DNA of 64,000 bases, from the NCBI RefSeq assembly GCF_001653235.2, contig NC_035790.1, positions 8,122,001 to 8,186,000 of the forward strand, given 5' to 3'. The DNA is from Pochonia chlamydosporia 170 (lineage: Eukaryota > Ascomycota > Sordariomycetes > Hypocreales > Clavicipitaceae). How positions within the stretch are numbered: position 1 is the stretch's first letter; each line of letters opens with the position of its first letter. The translations under genes were made by a program, and so were the position numbers. The notes under the pieces are model-generated. The model ran no database searches. It saw nothing but the letters and a program-made list of their open reading frames with translations, and was not told the origin of the DNA. This document shows positions 44,414-56,643 of this stretch, one piece after another.

Positions 44414-45862
44414 CTAAGCTCCGACACCTATTGGAGGGCCTTCTTCTAGCCTTTGCTTCTTGGATTTTAAGGGTGACTCTTGCTCATCGTTGTCGGTGTC
44501 CTCGTCAAAGCTTCCATTGAAAACTTCGGAGAGGGCTTCGCGCTTGCGTTTGTTATCTTTCGCTTGAGGCTCTTCCGTATCGGTTTCCCATGTCTCCATT
44601 TCAGAGGGATCAAACGGTCCGACGATATCCTCGCCAAGGGCTTTGCCGAGTCGCTCTTTCAGTCCCAGGATTGGCCAGATAGGTACTCTCGTGTACTCGA
44701 TTTTGACGCCTGGTGCAGTATCTTGGCTCTCTTCTGACGTGGGAACTCTGAACGGGTCATGAAACCTGTCCAGAAACTTTGCAGTTACGTGCCCAGTGTA
44801 AACAATGAACTCCGACGTATCGGCGTCATGCGTCAAAATTCTCAACACAATATCCTCAAAGGCCGGACGACACGATTTCCCTCTTGTAGGAGACCACTGT
44901 GAATCCCTACGAGACGAGGGAGCAGGCGCGCCGTAGAAGTGTCGCTGTGCCATGGCCAAGAAGATGGCTACAAAATGGGCGTCATGGTCCGGATTGGCAG
45001 GAATTAGGGCCTTAGATCGGAGTTGCTGAAGCCGATAAACCGGTCCATTCCAGCTTCGTCCTGGTCCTAACGCAATACGAAATATGCTTTTGCGCATATT
45101 CGCCAGGTGGTTCTTCCCGATGTAGCACAGCATGGGCAGGCCAGCCGGGTTGTGTGGTGTCGATGGTGAGCTTGAACCGAGGCCATAAGATTCTGCAGGC
45201 CGAGTAGATATTGACTGGAATGAGTTCTGCGAGGATCGGACGCTGTCGCCTGGGTAGCTCCACATGACTTGTGTGCGAACAGCATCGCGGTAAACACGGT
45301 TGTCGAAGAAGATATTTAGCTCTGGAAGAAGCTGGGAGTAGGAGCGTCGGAAAGGCGTGGGCCAGAGTATTGATAGGACGGCCTTGACTGCATTCGAGTC
45401 GAGGACTGTGGTTACTCCATCAGGAACCAAGATCTGAGTCAACGCGTTGCTCAACGTTACGATGGATTTAGAAGGGCGTAGATGGCCCCTCGATGGTGGT
45501 GAGCCAGGAATGTTCTCAGGGAGTGGCGTATCGCATGCTGGTAATTCGTCAAAGTGCGCGCCGAGGAGTTTTGAATGCGTATCTGTCCAGCATATCGGGC
45601 GCACGAATAGGCTAACTTTAGCATGCTGGTGCAGTATGTCGTAAATAGAGTCCCTACGGGGTCGTGGAGCGCGAAACCTCTTGCGTTGACTGCTTTGAGA
45701 TGAAGCCGAGGAAACTGGGGATGTTTGTATTTGTGGCATGTTGGCTGACTCAGGAAGCTGGGTGGTAGGCGGCGTCTCGTCTGGTATAGGCGACAGAGCT
45801 GTGATCGATGGCGCCGTGTCGCGAGATGCAGGTCGATGACAAGCAGTTGGCGGTTCGACCAT
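44414..45862 (-). CDS. Conserved-looking hypothetical protein, probably nuclear
   Basis: Intronless, 482 residues, ATG 45860-45862. I do not recognise the family. It has a low-complexity Pro/Ser/Thr N-terminus, a basic RKRFRAPRPRRDS segment (about 60-71), a likely folded core (SNAVKAVLSILWPTPFRRSYSQLLPEL, YIGKNHLANMRKSIFRIALG, HFVAIFLAMAQRHFYG, FIVYTGHVTAKFLDRFHDPF), and an acidic C-terminal tail (DEDTDNDEQES) ending in KSKKQR, a nuclear-localisation-like run. Composition and length suggest a nuclear regulatory or chromatin-related protein, but nothing more can be supported. Confidence 0.75.
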   Translation of the reverse strand: MVEPPTACHRPASRDTAPSITALSPIPDETPPTTQLPESANMPQIQTSPVSSASSQSSQRKRFRAPRPRRDSIYDILHQHAKVSLFVRPICWTDTHSKLLGAHFDELPACDTPLPENIPGSPPSRGHLRPSKSIVTLSNALTQILVPDGVTTVLDSNAVKAVLSILWPTPFRRSYSQLLPELNIFFDNRVYRDAVRTQVMWSYPGDSVRSSQNSFQSISTRPAESYGLGSSSPSTPHNPAGLPMLCYIGKNHLANMRKSIFRIALGPGRSWNGPVYRLQQLRSKALIPANPDHDAHFVAIFLAMAQRHFYGAPAPSSRRDSQWSPTRGKSCRPAFEDIVLRILTHDADTSEFIVYTGHVTAKFLDRFHDPFRVPTSEESQDTAPGVKIEYTRVPIWPILGLKERLGKALGEDIVGPFDPSEMETWETDTEEPQAKDNKRKREALSEVFNGSFDEDTDNDEQESPLKSKKQRLEEGPPIGVGA

Positions 45863-48145
45863 GGCGCGTAGTCGATCGATTACAGCGCTGTAGTGGAATA
45901 TGGACCTGGTACTACGCGATGCGAAAGGATGTCAGAACAAAGAGGGCAAATAACAATGGTAGGCTCAGCAAGGAGATGGGCAGAAATAAGAGTGGTCGCG
46001 GTAGGTCCGGTCCGCAGGCAGGATTGGAATTTAGTGTCTAATGAGGGTTGCGGATAGAAAGGACGACTCACTCTAACGCAAGCATTGATGTTTCATGAAG
46101 GGCGGGCCTCACGGATCCTTTTGGTAAAGTTTCTGGTGGGAGTAGAAGGTTTCCTTTGAAGTTTGTGCTTGGTTTGGTGGCGTCAGTTGATGGCTTTGGT
46201 GCTTGGCTTCTGGCTCTGGCACCCCGCGATGACACGCTCAACAACCCTGTTTACCCACTAAAAAGGACTCACTGGCTTGCGCTAGCCAAAGCTTGGAGTT
46301 CCAAGGGATACGAGAGAAATTGCCGGTGCTTGGTGTGAAATGTGCGAGAGAAAAGGAGTAGCAGGAGTTGCTTCGAAAGGGAGAGAAAAATGATGCAGTC
46401 AATCAGACAGAATTCAGTCGTAAACCGGGCAGGCGACAATAAGGAAGGAAGGAGGGAGGGACCGCAACTGCTTTATGTGGACAGCCATCTTCTGTGCAAA
46501 TGCGTGTCACAAGGGCGCACGCGTTCTGCAGGTGGCCAAGTGGCGTTTGAACTAGTCACAGCCCTTGTCCGAAAGCGCGAGCCTTGTGCGAACTCACGTG
46601 ACTCTAGGCAGCCAAACCTCCAGACCTGCCCAAGTTCAAGACCAAGCCCAAACCCGAATGCGAGCCGTTCATAGGCCAACCAAGACAAGGAGGCATCAAT
46701 CATGCAGTTCTTCCATTCAGATTCGAGAGCAACTTTTTTGTCCATCCGCAAACTCGTGAACCACACACACTGCTTCGGAGCTTGTCCCAACCTGGGAACC
46801 TGATTGGATCTACGGCTGCCTAGAGGATGCACGTCTGGGCAGCAATGCCATTATGCTGATGCTGGCATAGACCACCCACCAGATCCCCCAAGCCGTCTGC
46901 ATGTTTACGTGAAACAGCACTCACGGGCGCACATTTTCTTCAGAGAAATGGACACTGAGGACTATGTCGGGCGTTAAACGGGCCGGAGATGACTTGCTGG
47001 AAGCCGTGACGTGAGCAGTTTCACCCGCCGGAAGGGCCTTTCGATGCCTCTCGGACGTCAAAAGAATCTTGGCCGTTAAGACGAATACTGTGAATGCACC
47101 TCGTATTACTCGCAATCATCTGCGGCCACACTCTATTTCCCAGCAATATACGACACCATCCGTCGAGAATCACAGTTTTAGCCAAGTGCCGGTTACTATT
47201 CCGTTGCCGAACCGCTGAATTTGCGACCAGAATGAATTATCACTGCAGCTGACACCATAGCTGAATGCTGAATGTGCATGCGTTGTTGGCTGGGAACAAC
47301 AAACGTTCAGCTTCGGGAGAATCAGCAACTACCCACCTGAGGGCAAACCTCTTCCATCCCTTCAACCCTTGTTCCGTCCAACATGCAGGACTTGGCCAAG
47401 AATCTCTTATTTAATATGGTCGCATAATAAACGAGTCGTTGCGGCATAAGAATCGACGAATACTTCCAAGTGGTCACTCTCGGAACCAGCCCCTCTGCTT
47501 CTGCCGCAAGATGGATTCAGCTTGGGTCGACCAAGACACTTTTCGTCGCCAGTTATGTTACACCACTTGGCTGGCGCATTCTTCATCAGGCCACACCTCC
47601 CAGCGCTTAAGTGAGGAGAAGTATACTGTATCACGGCTTATTGGCTATAACGTAATTTAAGACAGGCATGCCTCTTGCAGTCTCTATATCCATCCCCCTC
47701 AAGCCGTAGTCAGTATCAGCAAATGCAAGCCACTTCTTTTTGTATTGAACATAGCAGCGATATCTGTGGATATTTAACACGCAAAGGAGCACATGAGCTT
47801 CAGCTCGCGACATTTAGCCTACATACTGTCGTGTAACAGCCTACGGATGCTGATGAATGGGCGCGCAATCTTCATGAAACGCAGACGACAAGTCATCCGT
47901 CATAAAGCAGTGCGGCCCAGTATCAGACAATGGGGAGCAAACATCAGCTGGAGGGAACCTAACCAAGTAAGATGATAAGGCAGCGATGATCGATTGCGCG
48001 GAGGTTGCCTCGATACAGTGGGATGTCCAACACGACTATAAAGCCGGCTGGCTTTCCATAATCACTTTTTTCGACTGCTTCATCAGGCAACTATAGATTC
48101 GTACAACTTCATAGGCTAGACTGATTTACGCCTTCTTCTCCCAAC
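45863..48145. other. Gene-poor 2.3-kb intergenic region
   Basis: A purine tract (AAGGAAGGAGGGAGGG) lies near 46441-46460. The end of the region contains the BVMO promoter with TATAAAG at about 48038. No other feature supported. Confidence 0.5.
48037..48043 (+). promoter_or_regulatory. TATA box (TATAAAG) for the BVMO gene
   Basis: ACTATAAAGCC about 108 bp upstream of ATG 48146, followed by a C/T-rich leader. Position and context fit a fungal core promoter. Confidence 0.45.
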
Positions 48146-50093
48146 ATGGCGACGGCAATTGTTTCACGCACCAATAGGTTCAATACCAAACTGACTGACT
48201 ATTCGGTGCCTCAACGCGAAAAATTGGGCACAAATGTCGATATCATGGAACTTGATGCGCTCGTCGTCGGCGCCGGATTCGGTGACTATCTTATTGGCTG
48301 ATGGAAACAAAAGCTGAACCACGTAACTAATATGCCTTCAGCTGGTGTCTTCATGCTTAAGACTCTTCGCGATCGCGGGTACAAAACCGCCATTTTCGAG
48401 GCTGGAGACGGCCTGGGTGGTGTTTGGAGATGGAATTGTTACCCTGGCGCGGCCGTTGATTCAGAAATCCCAGTATACGAATTTTCTTGGCCGGGGGTCT
48501 GGAAAACATGGACCTGGTCTTCCAATTACCCCCAGTATCGGGAGCTACGGGCGTACTTTGACCACGTTGATAAGGTCTTTGACATAAAGAAGGACTGTTC
48601 GTTTAACACAGTTGTTACTAGCGCCAGCTTCGATACTTCATCCGGTAAATGGAGCATTCGTACAGAAGATGGGCGAACGGCCATAGCCAAGTATCTAATT
48701 CTCGGCACCGGATTCGTAAGTGAAGTGTCTTAGTATTAGCAAAACATTTCAACTGACACAGTTGACTGCAACAGGCTTCAAAACGTCACATCCCTGACTG
48801 GCCTGGCGTAGACAAGTTCCAAGGGGCCCTTCACCACTCCTCATTCTGGCCAGAGGAGGGCATACAAGTGGAAAACAAACGATGCGCCGTGATCGGCACG
48901 GGGGCTTCCGGAGTGCAACTCGTTCAGGCATTGGGTCCGATTGCAAGCGAACTGAAAGTCTTCCAGCGAACGCCCAATCTTGCCCTACCTTTTAACCGCA
49001 GGTCGCAATCACGGGCGGAGCAACACGGCAACCAGGCGCTATATCCCGAGCTGTTTCGGTTGCGCGAGACGACATTTGCTGGGTTTCATTATGATTGGAT
49101 TGAAAAGAACACATTAGATGACAACGCAGAAGACCGAGAGGCCGCGTACGAAGAAGCATGGCAACAAGGAGGATTCAAGTTCTGGCTCTCCCTGTACAAG
49201 GATCACTTGATGAATTCCGAAGCCAATAAGCTGTCGTACGCATTCTGGGCCAAAAAGGTCCGCGCTCTTATCGATGATCCACGAAAGAGGGATATCCTCG
49301 CACCTGAAACGATGCCATATCACTTTGGCATAAAGAGACCATCTGTCGTGGACTCTTACTACGAGCAATTCAACCGCCCTAACGTTGATGTCATTGATAT
49401 CAAGAAGAATGGCATCAAGAGCTTCACTGAGACTGGCATCACACTTGAAGACGGCACGCACCACGAGTTTGACGTGATAGCAGTCGCTACTGGATTTGTG
49501 AGTACCAACTCTTTATCATCACCGCCTCCCTCTGGCGATAACAACTGCGACACAAGCTGACCCCTCTACCAGGACGTTTCAACCGGAGGTTAGTTCGTAA
49601 ACAACTCACGGCTCTTCGCGCGCTAACCACACTCTCCATAGCCATGACACAGCTCGGTTTAGAGAGCATCAAAAATGTCAAACTTCAGGACGAATGGGCC
49701 TCTGGCGTAGACACGTACCTAGGCTTAACCGTCAGCGGCTACCCAAACATGTTCCACATCTACGGCCCCCACGGGCCAACCCTTCTCAGCAATGGCCCAT
49801 CCACTGTCGAGATCCAAGGACGCTGGGTTGCCGACATGCTTGACAAGATCCAACGCAACAACATCAAGTACGTCAATGCGAAACCCGAAGCAGCCATGGA
49901 GTGGAAGAAACACATTGTGAACCTGAATAATATGACGTTGATTCCGACTGAGGCTAGGTGCCCTTTCATGGGGGGATCTATCCCCGGTAAAGTGAATGAG
50001 CCGATGAGTTATGCGGGTGGAGTTGCTGGTTACAAGGCTGAGATTAGAGCTGCGTTGGACTCTATGAAAGGGTTTGAAGTAGTCTACCGTTGA
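48146..50093 (+). CDS. Baeyer-Villiger monooxygenase (FAD/NADPH)
   Basis: Flavoprotein of about 545 residues in four exons starting at ATG 48146. The FAD Rossmann motif LVVGAGF(x)GV spans the first intron (about 48280-48340). The exact type I BVMO fingerprint FxGxxxHxxxW is present as FQGALHHSSFW, followed by the second Rossmann site for NADPH, VIGTGASGVQ. Other marks: RTPNLALPFN, ATGF, YPNMFHIYGPHGPT, NGPSTVEIQ. Introns near 48717-48775 and 49498-49641 join in frame. It converts ketones to esters or lactones. It stands alone, 11 kb from the polyketide cluster edge; it could serve a ketone-degradation pathway or a metabolite pathway. Confidence 0.93.
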
Positions 50094-50989
50094 AATGAAG
50101 CGGGAATAAAGCCTTGCTACTATCTACATGCACGGTTGTGTAAACTCTTGTCAGCGCTTAGAGCATTCTAGCCATGATTCGTTGGCCTAGAATCCGCTTG
50201 TTTGCTTGGGTAATGAACGAAATGTAGATTGACAACAGCAACAAGGTTCACTGGCCTTTTCTATCTCAACCGTGTCTGAAAATTTCGTCCCAAGGGCGCC
50301 ATTGCGAGGAGTCTCCTGTTCCGATATCACGCACCGGGGGTCCGTCTAGCTCGTAGACAAATACGCCTACCTGTAGGTAAACACTCAGCTGTAGGTACGT
50401 ATTCTATAACCTCAAGTGCTTTTATTTGAAACAACTCAAACTATTCTCTAAGCGTAATAAACTTCTCGTTTTTCCAGAAAATCGTCTTGTAATGTCGCAC
50501 TTCCGATCGTGCTAAGCAGGTTTAAAGCTGCTAGTCGCAGGATTACCCATTGCTCTTCTACAGAGGAAACGTGAGTTAAGACGTCCTGGATTGTAAGTGC
50601 GACGCTTGTACAATCATCCAGAAGACCAGATCTCCATGCTACCACGTATCACAACCTGCCGGGCTTCCTATAACTAAATAACGTTCAGAAGGTAAGCGAC
50701 ATCCCAGCCTCAATCTGCACAATGCATCCAGCATGCGACACTTCTGTATCATCTTGGGGGGAAGTTTCGTCTCTGTTTGAATCATATTCAATCGATTTCT
50801 CGATCCAAATGCTTTTAAGTGCCTAATGCTAAATCCGCATCATGTAGCTGGGTATCCTGTTCTATCCATGCCCTCTATTCCAAAACTCCGAAAACTCCCA
50901 AACCTTAAGCAATATAGCTCAAAACCAGCGCCAATATGCCTCTTCCAGCACCCTTAAACGCCTAAATAACGACAAATATCCTTCCCACG
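50094..50989. other. Intergenic between BVMO and ankyrin gene
   Basis: Small inverted CTGTAGGTA / TACCTACAG-type motifs near 50366-50398. A minus-strand open stretch at 50448-50645 has no domain I recognise. Confidence 0.5.
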
Positions 50990-53230
50990 TCACAACCCCC
51001 ACTCATGAAGCACCGATGGGCTCTGCAGAGCCATGCCCTTTCCACTCAACCAAGCCCGACATGCCTCATAGTGGGCATAGTCACGCATATGCTCGTCGCT
51101 GTCGCAGTTCATCATCTTGACATCGGCTACATCTAACAGACTCCTCCCTACGGAGTCTCTGGCATGAACATTGGCCTGGTTCTCACACAAGGTCCGCATC
51201 GCTAGCTTCCGACCACATCTCACTGCAATGTGCAACGCTGTTTCACCGCGTCTGTTTCTAGCGTGTATGTTCGCCCCCTTCTCTAGTAGTAGTTTCAATA
51301 TTTGAGGCGGAAGCTTGTAGTCGTCGTCTTCCGGCAGTTCAGCAACAAACGCCATTAATGGAGTATTGCCATTCTCGTCATGCTGATTCGGATCAACTCC
51401 AGCGTCCAATAATCCCTCCAACAGGTTCAGGCGAAGTGCGAGCTTGAATGCACAAGAATCTAGAGCATTCTCGGCATTTTGCTGCTTCTTGGTGGCCTTG
51501 TCCCGCTGAGGAGATTGAAGGTGATATTTCTTGACCACTGAGGCGTAGCTCAGAGTAGCCATTGCAAGGCAATGTAGGCCATTTCGCCCTTCCTCATCTT
51601 GAAGCCGAGGGTTTTCTAATGCAAGACGTATCTTCTCCAATAGTCTGCTCTCCTTGGCAATTCCAGGATCCGAACCAGATATGGCACTGGATGTGTCTTG
51701 GAGGGCGGAACCCGAAGGATCCAGGTCCATAGCAGAATGGTTACTGGCAGGTGTGAACCCGAATGCGTCTCTTGCGATGTCAAAGTCCGTGTGACAGAAT
51801 TTTGCGACAGTTTGCATGAGCCCTTTCGAGTGCCCTCCAGCCTCAAGCAAGTGGAAGAAGCTGCGACCATAATGATCGCGATCATGGAGGTCGCAACCTC
51901 TTTCGACGACCATTTGTAAAAGCTCCTCAACGTACTGTGGGTTTTCGAGAACCATTGGGTTCAAAACATGGAGAAAGGTTTGGCCAGCCGAGTTCTTAGC
52001 TCCAATAAGAGACTTGCAGAAGTCAGTGCCTAAAGAGTATCCCAAAACGTCGACGGAGCCTCTGGAGGCTAGAAAATGTAAAACTGTATTTCCAAAGGAG
52101 TCAGTGACGACAGTATCGTTTTGAGTCGGGCCTTGCGTTAAAAGGCGCTGGCCGGTCATCGTAATGCCGTCACGGGTAACCCAGGGAAGTACACAAGTGT
52201 CCAGAGGCATGGAGCAGAGGCAACGATGTGCTTCATGAGCGTCGCGCATAGAATAGCACAGCTTCTTATTACAGTATTCGTCCAGTTTGAGGAAATCCCC
52301 TGGTATCGGGAAGGGCTGAAGAGGAAATTCCGGAGGGCAATCTTCCTCATCTGCCCATGTTTGAATGGCGGAGCTTCCCTCTGAGTAAGGAGATAAGCTA
52401 GGTCGATTGGCGATGGGAGCCGTGAATCTCTTAACGAGCCTCTTTACAGTTTGAACATAAGGCTCTGCGTAACCAGATAGTACGCGATGGAAGGAGCCAG
52501 TGGTATTGTTGGTCGAATTGGAGAGACATGTAGTCTGCCGTAGGAAGTTGACAAAATGATGCTGATCAGTGGCTTCCTCCGCTTGATAGGGGGGCTCAGC
52601 CGGGGACATTGAGGTAGATGATTGTGCGCCATGAGGTACCCAGAGATTAGACGACCCAAATCCTTGCTGCATTGGAGCAAAGGTTACATTCGAACAGTGC
52701 GACGCCGAAGCATCGAAGGGTGCTGGGCTCACACTGTCCTCCATCTTGAACCTCTGCGGGCTAGGGGATATCCTTGAAGTGTTCGATGTCGATCGAGAGT
52801 GACCATTTGCAGCCGCCGTAGTTGACTGCAATCTGGTTGGGGAATTGGCCAATTCAGTTACGCGACGGCCCATGTCATCCGTATTCCTTGGGTGCAGCCA
52901 TCGTGGTTCTTTGTCGAGAAGAATGTTCAGTTTCTTGTGAGCCGACTCGTGGCTTCATTACATATCGTTGGTCAGCAATAGCATCCGGGAGTGTGACTTT
53001 GAGATCATAGTGACTTACCCAGGCGCCGGCTCATGCGAGTGGGAATGAACTAATTCCACAATCTTATTCAAGGGCAGTGTGGTATACACGTAGAGACGGG
53101 TCATCTTTCTTTGAGCAGATTTGCTCCACATAGAAGGACGTCCTGTTGTCGTCGTAGCACTAGCTCCGGATGGTGAGGCGTGGGAGGCAGGTATTGCCAG
53201 TTTCGGCGGCGAGGGCCTTATGTTGGACAT
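50990..53230 (-). CDS. Ankyrin-repeat protein
   Basis: About 720 residues in two exons. The main exon is 52873-50990 plus upstream frame; a first exon begins at ATG 53228-53230. The junction GG|GTAAGT to AAG|C near 53018 and 52963 gives continuous SHEPAPGHESAHKKLNILLDKEPRW leading into the long frame, so the usual start at 52873 would truncate the protein. The N-terminal block (KMTRLYVYTTLPLNKIVELV, KKLNILLDKEPRWLHPR) is a conserved-looking helical module of such fungal proteins. The C-terminal half holds ankyrin repeats (NTPLMAFVAEL, KLLLEKGANIHARNRRGETALHIAVRCGRK, NVHARDSVGRSLLDVA) in about 400-600, with weaker ones before (FGNTVLHFLASRG, AGQTFLHVLNP). Scaffold or adaptor; partner unknown. 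Confidence 0.85.
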
Positions 53231-55309
53231 GGTGGTGTCGTCGAGATGTTGTCAAACCAACTTGGTTGGTGACCGTGATGCTGTTTTTCGAGTTGTTGAT
53301 TATAGACCGATTTCGAACGAGGTACAAACCCCCGTCCAAGGTCCCATGGGCACAACGAAATAGATAGCCGAGACCGTTGGACCAAGCCATCATGATATGT
53401 GCTGTGGCTGCCTTCTAGTTTTAAAGGAAAATCGCCTTGAGCCTCATTCTGGGCCGCAGGTGGTCAGCCCTGAGCCACACCCAATACCAGGGCCTACATG
53501 TATGGATCAGAGGCATCATAGCTCCATCCTGGGCTCCACGAGAGCTGCAGTCCGGCCTGGAGAAAGAAACCCTGGACGAGATGTTAGCTCTCCATTCAGT
53601 AACGCCATGTACGACATTGCCCACCAGCGGCCTCCACCGCGGCGGGGATGATGGGTAGCTCGCTAGCATGTTGAACACGGGCCGCAATAGCTTGGTGCCA
53701 CTGTGTGTCAGCAGTAGAAAACATGAAGAGATAATCGCATCAAAACTTTTGAGAAGCAGGTCACGATGCAAGGGCCTAGTGCGGCCCAGTACATGGATGG
53801 CAGTGAGGCGCTGTAAATGGCGGCTGACGGTTCGCTGGTTCGCGGGATAGAAGCGGGGCAGCCCCCAATGAGTGCAGCGCCTCAGACCCCATGGACATGG
53901 CAGGAGCGACCAACATCTGGGCCAACGGGAACTGGAAGTTTCAGGGGAGGTTTGGTGGAAGTGGCCTCCGGATCATTGAGCTACAGGCATTACGACGGGA
54001 AGATTGGTGGACCAGATGGGTGAAAGCACCAGACTTGAGCCGTCAACATTGAAGTCACAGTCTGCCTGTCTTGCGGTGCCTTGTGCTGCGCCTCAGCGGA
54101 AGCCTGACTGCCTTGCGACTTTGCCTGGTTGCTACAGGTTCGCACCTGCAGTTCTTGCAGTCAGGCTCAAGCGCCATCAATGCATGCAGGGAAGGAACAC
54201 CCGGGTCCATACTTTGCACAATGAATTGATGGAGGCCTGCGAACCAGCACTGAACTCATTCTTCCAATTCCTCAAGTCCCACGAACCGCCAAGACCGAGC
54301 AGTCAGCTTAGCTTTTTGATTCCCATACGACGACCAATTTCTTCAGCCGCTGTATCCGTCTCACCATAGAACAAAAAAAGAGAAGGTTACGCGAATGCAC
54401 GAAATATTTCGTATCCTAGCCAAAGCTGACCCATCTTTACAGAGCACATAGGCTGGGCAGTGTAAATTCCACAACGACAAGGGCAATGTTCGCTTCCCCG
54501 CACTCATCACAAGGCTGCACTTACCCTTAGCAATGGGTACAATGGGTAATGTCAGGCTCATTGTGGCACGCATGTATCTATTGCAAGAAAGTAAAAGACC
54601 CAATATCATACGAAAATTCGGTCATGAGGACATGAATTTCGCGTTGAGTGAGGATACACCCCATTAGCTCATATATCACGTCAGAAATCTCAATCTGTCA
54701 ACTGATGCAAGCGAACAGCAACATCTCAAAGTATGCCTACCGATATGACCAGTAAAAAGATCCAAGATGAGAAACAAGACATCAAATGATCGCCAACAAA
54801 GACGAGCTACCAAGTGTGGCGCATGGTTCATGTCCCGTCTGGTCGTGCTCCATCCATGCTGTTGGCTTGCTCTCCTTCGTCTGCCCGCAAAACAGCCCAA
54901 CCCGCATTTGGCACTCATCACGGCTGTACACCAGGCACAGCCTCCTCCAAGCTGCATGTCACCACTGACTTCCGTCTTTCCGGTTCATCGCTTCCGCCTT
55001 GGCCAAAATGTGCACGTCACCGTCACACCAATACTTTTCCAGGTTGTCAAAGGCTCTTTCAGGTACCACTCAGATCCGCATCCCACTGGCTCACGCTAGT
55101 TTACTTCAGACATTGAAGCACTGACGTCTTGGCAATCCAGCAACCGAGTAAGATCTGATACGCGACTCTGGGTCAGTGTGGCCAATGCAGAAGGCCCAAT
55201 TTGACGTTTCTCACAGCTCACATTAGGCATGGTCCGTTCGCTCAGCTAGAGCCTTTTTCATCAATTATTTTTTTCGTTGTTCTACTGCTACACAGTAGAT
55301 ATTCCAAAA

Positions 55310-55468
55310 ATGACTGCCGCAACCGTCCAAAGCAATGGTTTGGGTCATTACACAGCAGGACAATCCCGCAACCTTCCCTACACCCAATATGCGAATGCCA
55401 GCCAGCGCTGCCGTACACAAGACCGTCACAGTGAGCCGCCTTGCTTGCGCACGTATCTCAAAAGATGA
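55310..55468 (+). CDS. Possible small ORF, unsupported product
   Basis: 52 codons with a good start context (CCAAAAATGAC) after a T-rich, UTR-like leader. MTAATVQSNG then GHYTAGQSRNLPYTQYANASQ has the look of a real N-terminus. No domain, signal peptide or homology argument. May be the first exon of a gene whose remainder I could not see. Confidence 0.2.
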   Translation: MTAATVQSNGLGHYTAGQSRNLPYTQYANASQRCRTQDRHSEPPCLRTYLKR

Positions 55469-55784
55469 AAAAAAGGACGCTAATCAGCTAAAGTTAGTTT
55501 GATTGTTTTCACTCCCGGTCGTGTCCCAATTTGCGTCTGTGAACTGAGCCTGTTGCGCATTGCCCAGTTAACATCAAACTTGTGTTTACATCCAAGAAAC
55601 AACCAAGCTTCAATCAAGCCACCACCACCTCGAACCCCATCGCTCTCATGTCCAGGCTTGTCGACAAGAGCAGAGTCATGATTGGTTATCCTCTCAGCCA
55701 CTGTATATTGTTCACTCGTTCAGACCCACATACACTTTGTCCGAAACCCCTGTTTGTATATATGTGGAATACGGAGTAAACAAT

Positions 55785-55802
55785 TACCTACCTAGGTAGG
55801 TA
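55785..55802. repeat. 18-bp perfect palindrome TACCTACCTAGGTAGGTA
   Basis: Self-complementary 18-mer in the gene-poor stretch. Shorter relatives (ACCTAGGT cores) occur near 37441 and 60164. Confidence 0.6.
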
Positions 55803-56643
55803 GGCAAACACCAGCAGCTCTTGTCACTGACAGGAGGAAAACACACACCGTAGTCGGCAAACAGTGTCGAAAAGCTAAGGTACTACGCTATAACTGCACA
55901 TTGTCTCACGTTAGTGCACGGCTAGCTGTTAGAACTATAATTAGCCAAGACTACAGTTCCCTATACAAACGGTATCTTGTGCCTGGACATCATTTATATC
56001 TCACCAAACATAATAAGCACTGTACTGTATATTTGGCAGACATGACATCCCCAAACTGGATTTACACCATACTTAATTATTTCCATCCCTAAACCTGTAA
56101 CATCCACCCTACGGAGTCCTGTCTAACCATCCCATGGGTCCTGTGGACCACTGTCCTTTATTCTTGACGATTTTACTCTCCCCCTTGCAAACCGCCATGA
56201 CGCCACTTTACCCACAAAGCATGGTGATCCGGTAGCAACATCCGACAAGGCGACGAGCATGACTCGTCTAGCTAGGCCTAGTTCTATCATATCATGATCA
56301 CCACGAAACCAAATAGTTCATTTAACTGACTAGTTGTCTCGTCATTCGATACCGATGACATTCACTTGTGAAACGGAGGCTCAAGTATATGGTGGAATGA
56401 CTCAATTAAAACTACTGACAAGGGACGTTAAATGTCGTTGTACCATTCTCATCCATGGCGCCTATAAGCAGCCAGTTATTGTTTGAAATTCCGTAAGAAG
56501 TAAAACCCTGAATTCTAAAAGTTTTGATAATTACATCCATGATCGTTTCCAGTTTCGTGTAAACGAAAAGCTCGGACGTAAATAGGAAAAAGACCCGTTA
56601 CCCATAAAGAAAACCCTTACTGACTAGATTGCTGCTTGTTCCC

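Larger units (their letters stand above)
53231..56643. other. 3.4-kb gene-poor intergenic region
   Basis: Only a weak small ORF (see 55310-55468) and an 18-bp perfect palindrome at 55785-55802 stand out. No transposase, tRNA or other gene recognised. Confidence 0.5.

Noticed and set aside
50448..50645. 65-codon minus-strand frame after the BVMO
   Set aside because: Begins and ends without splice or start support; no recognised domain.
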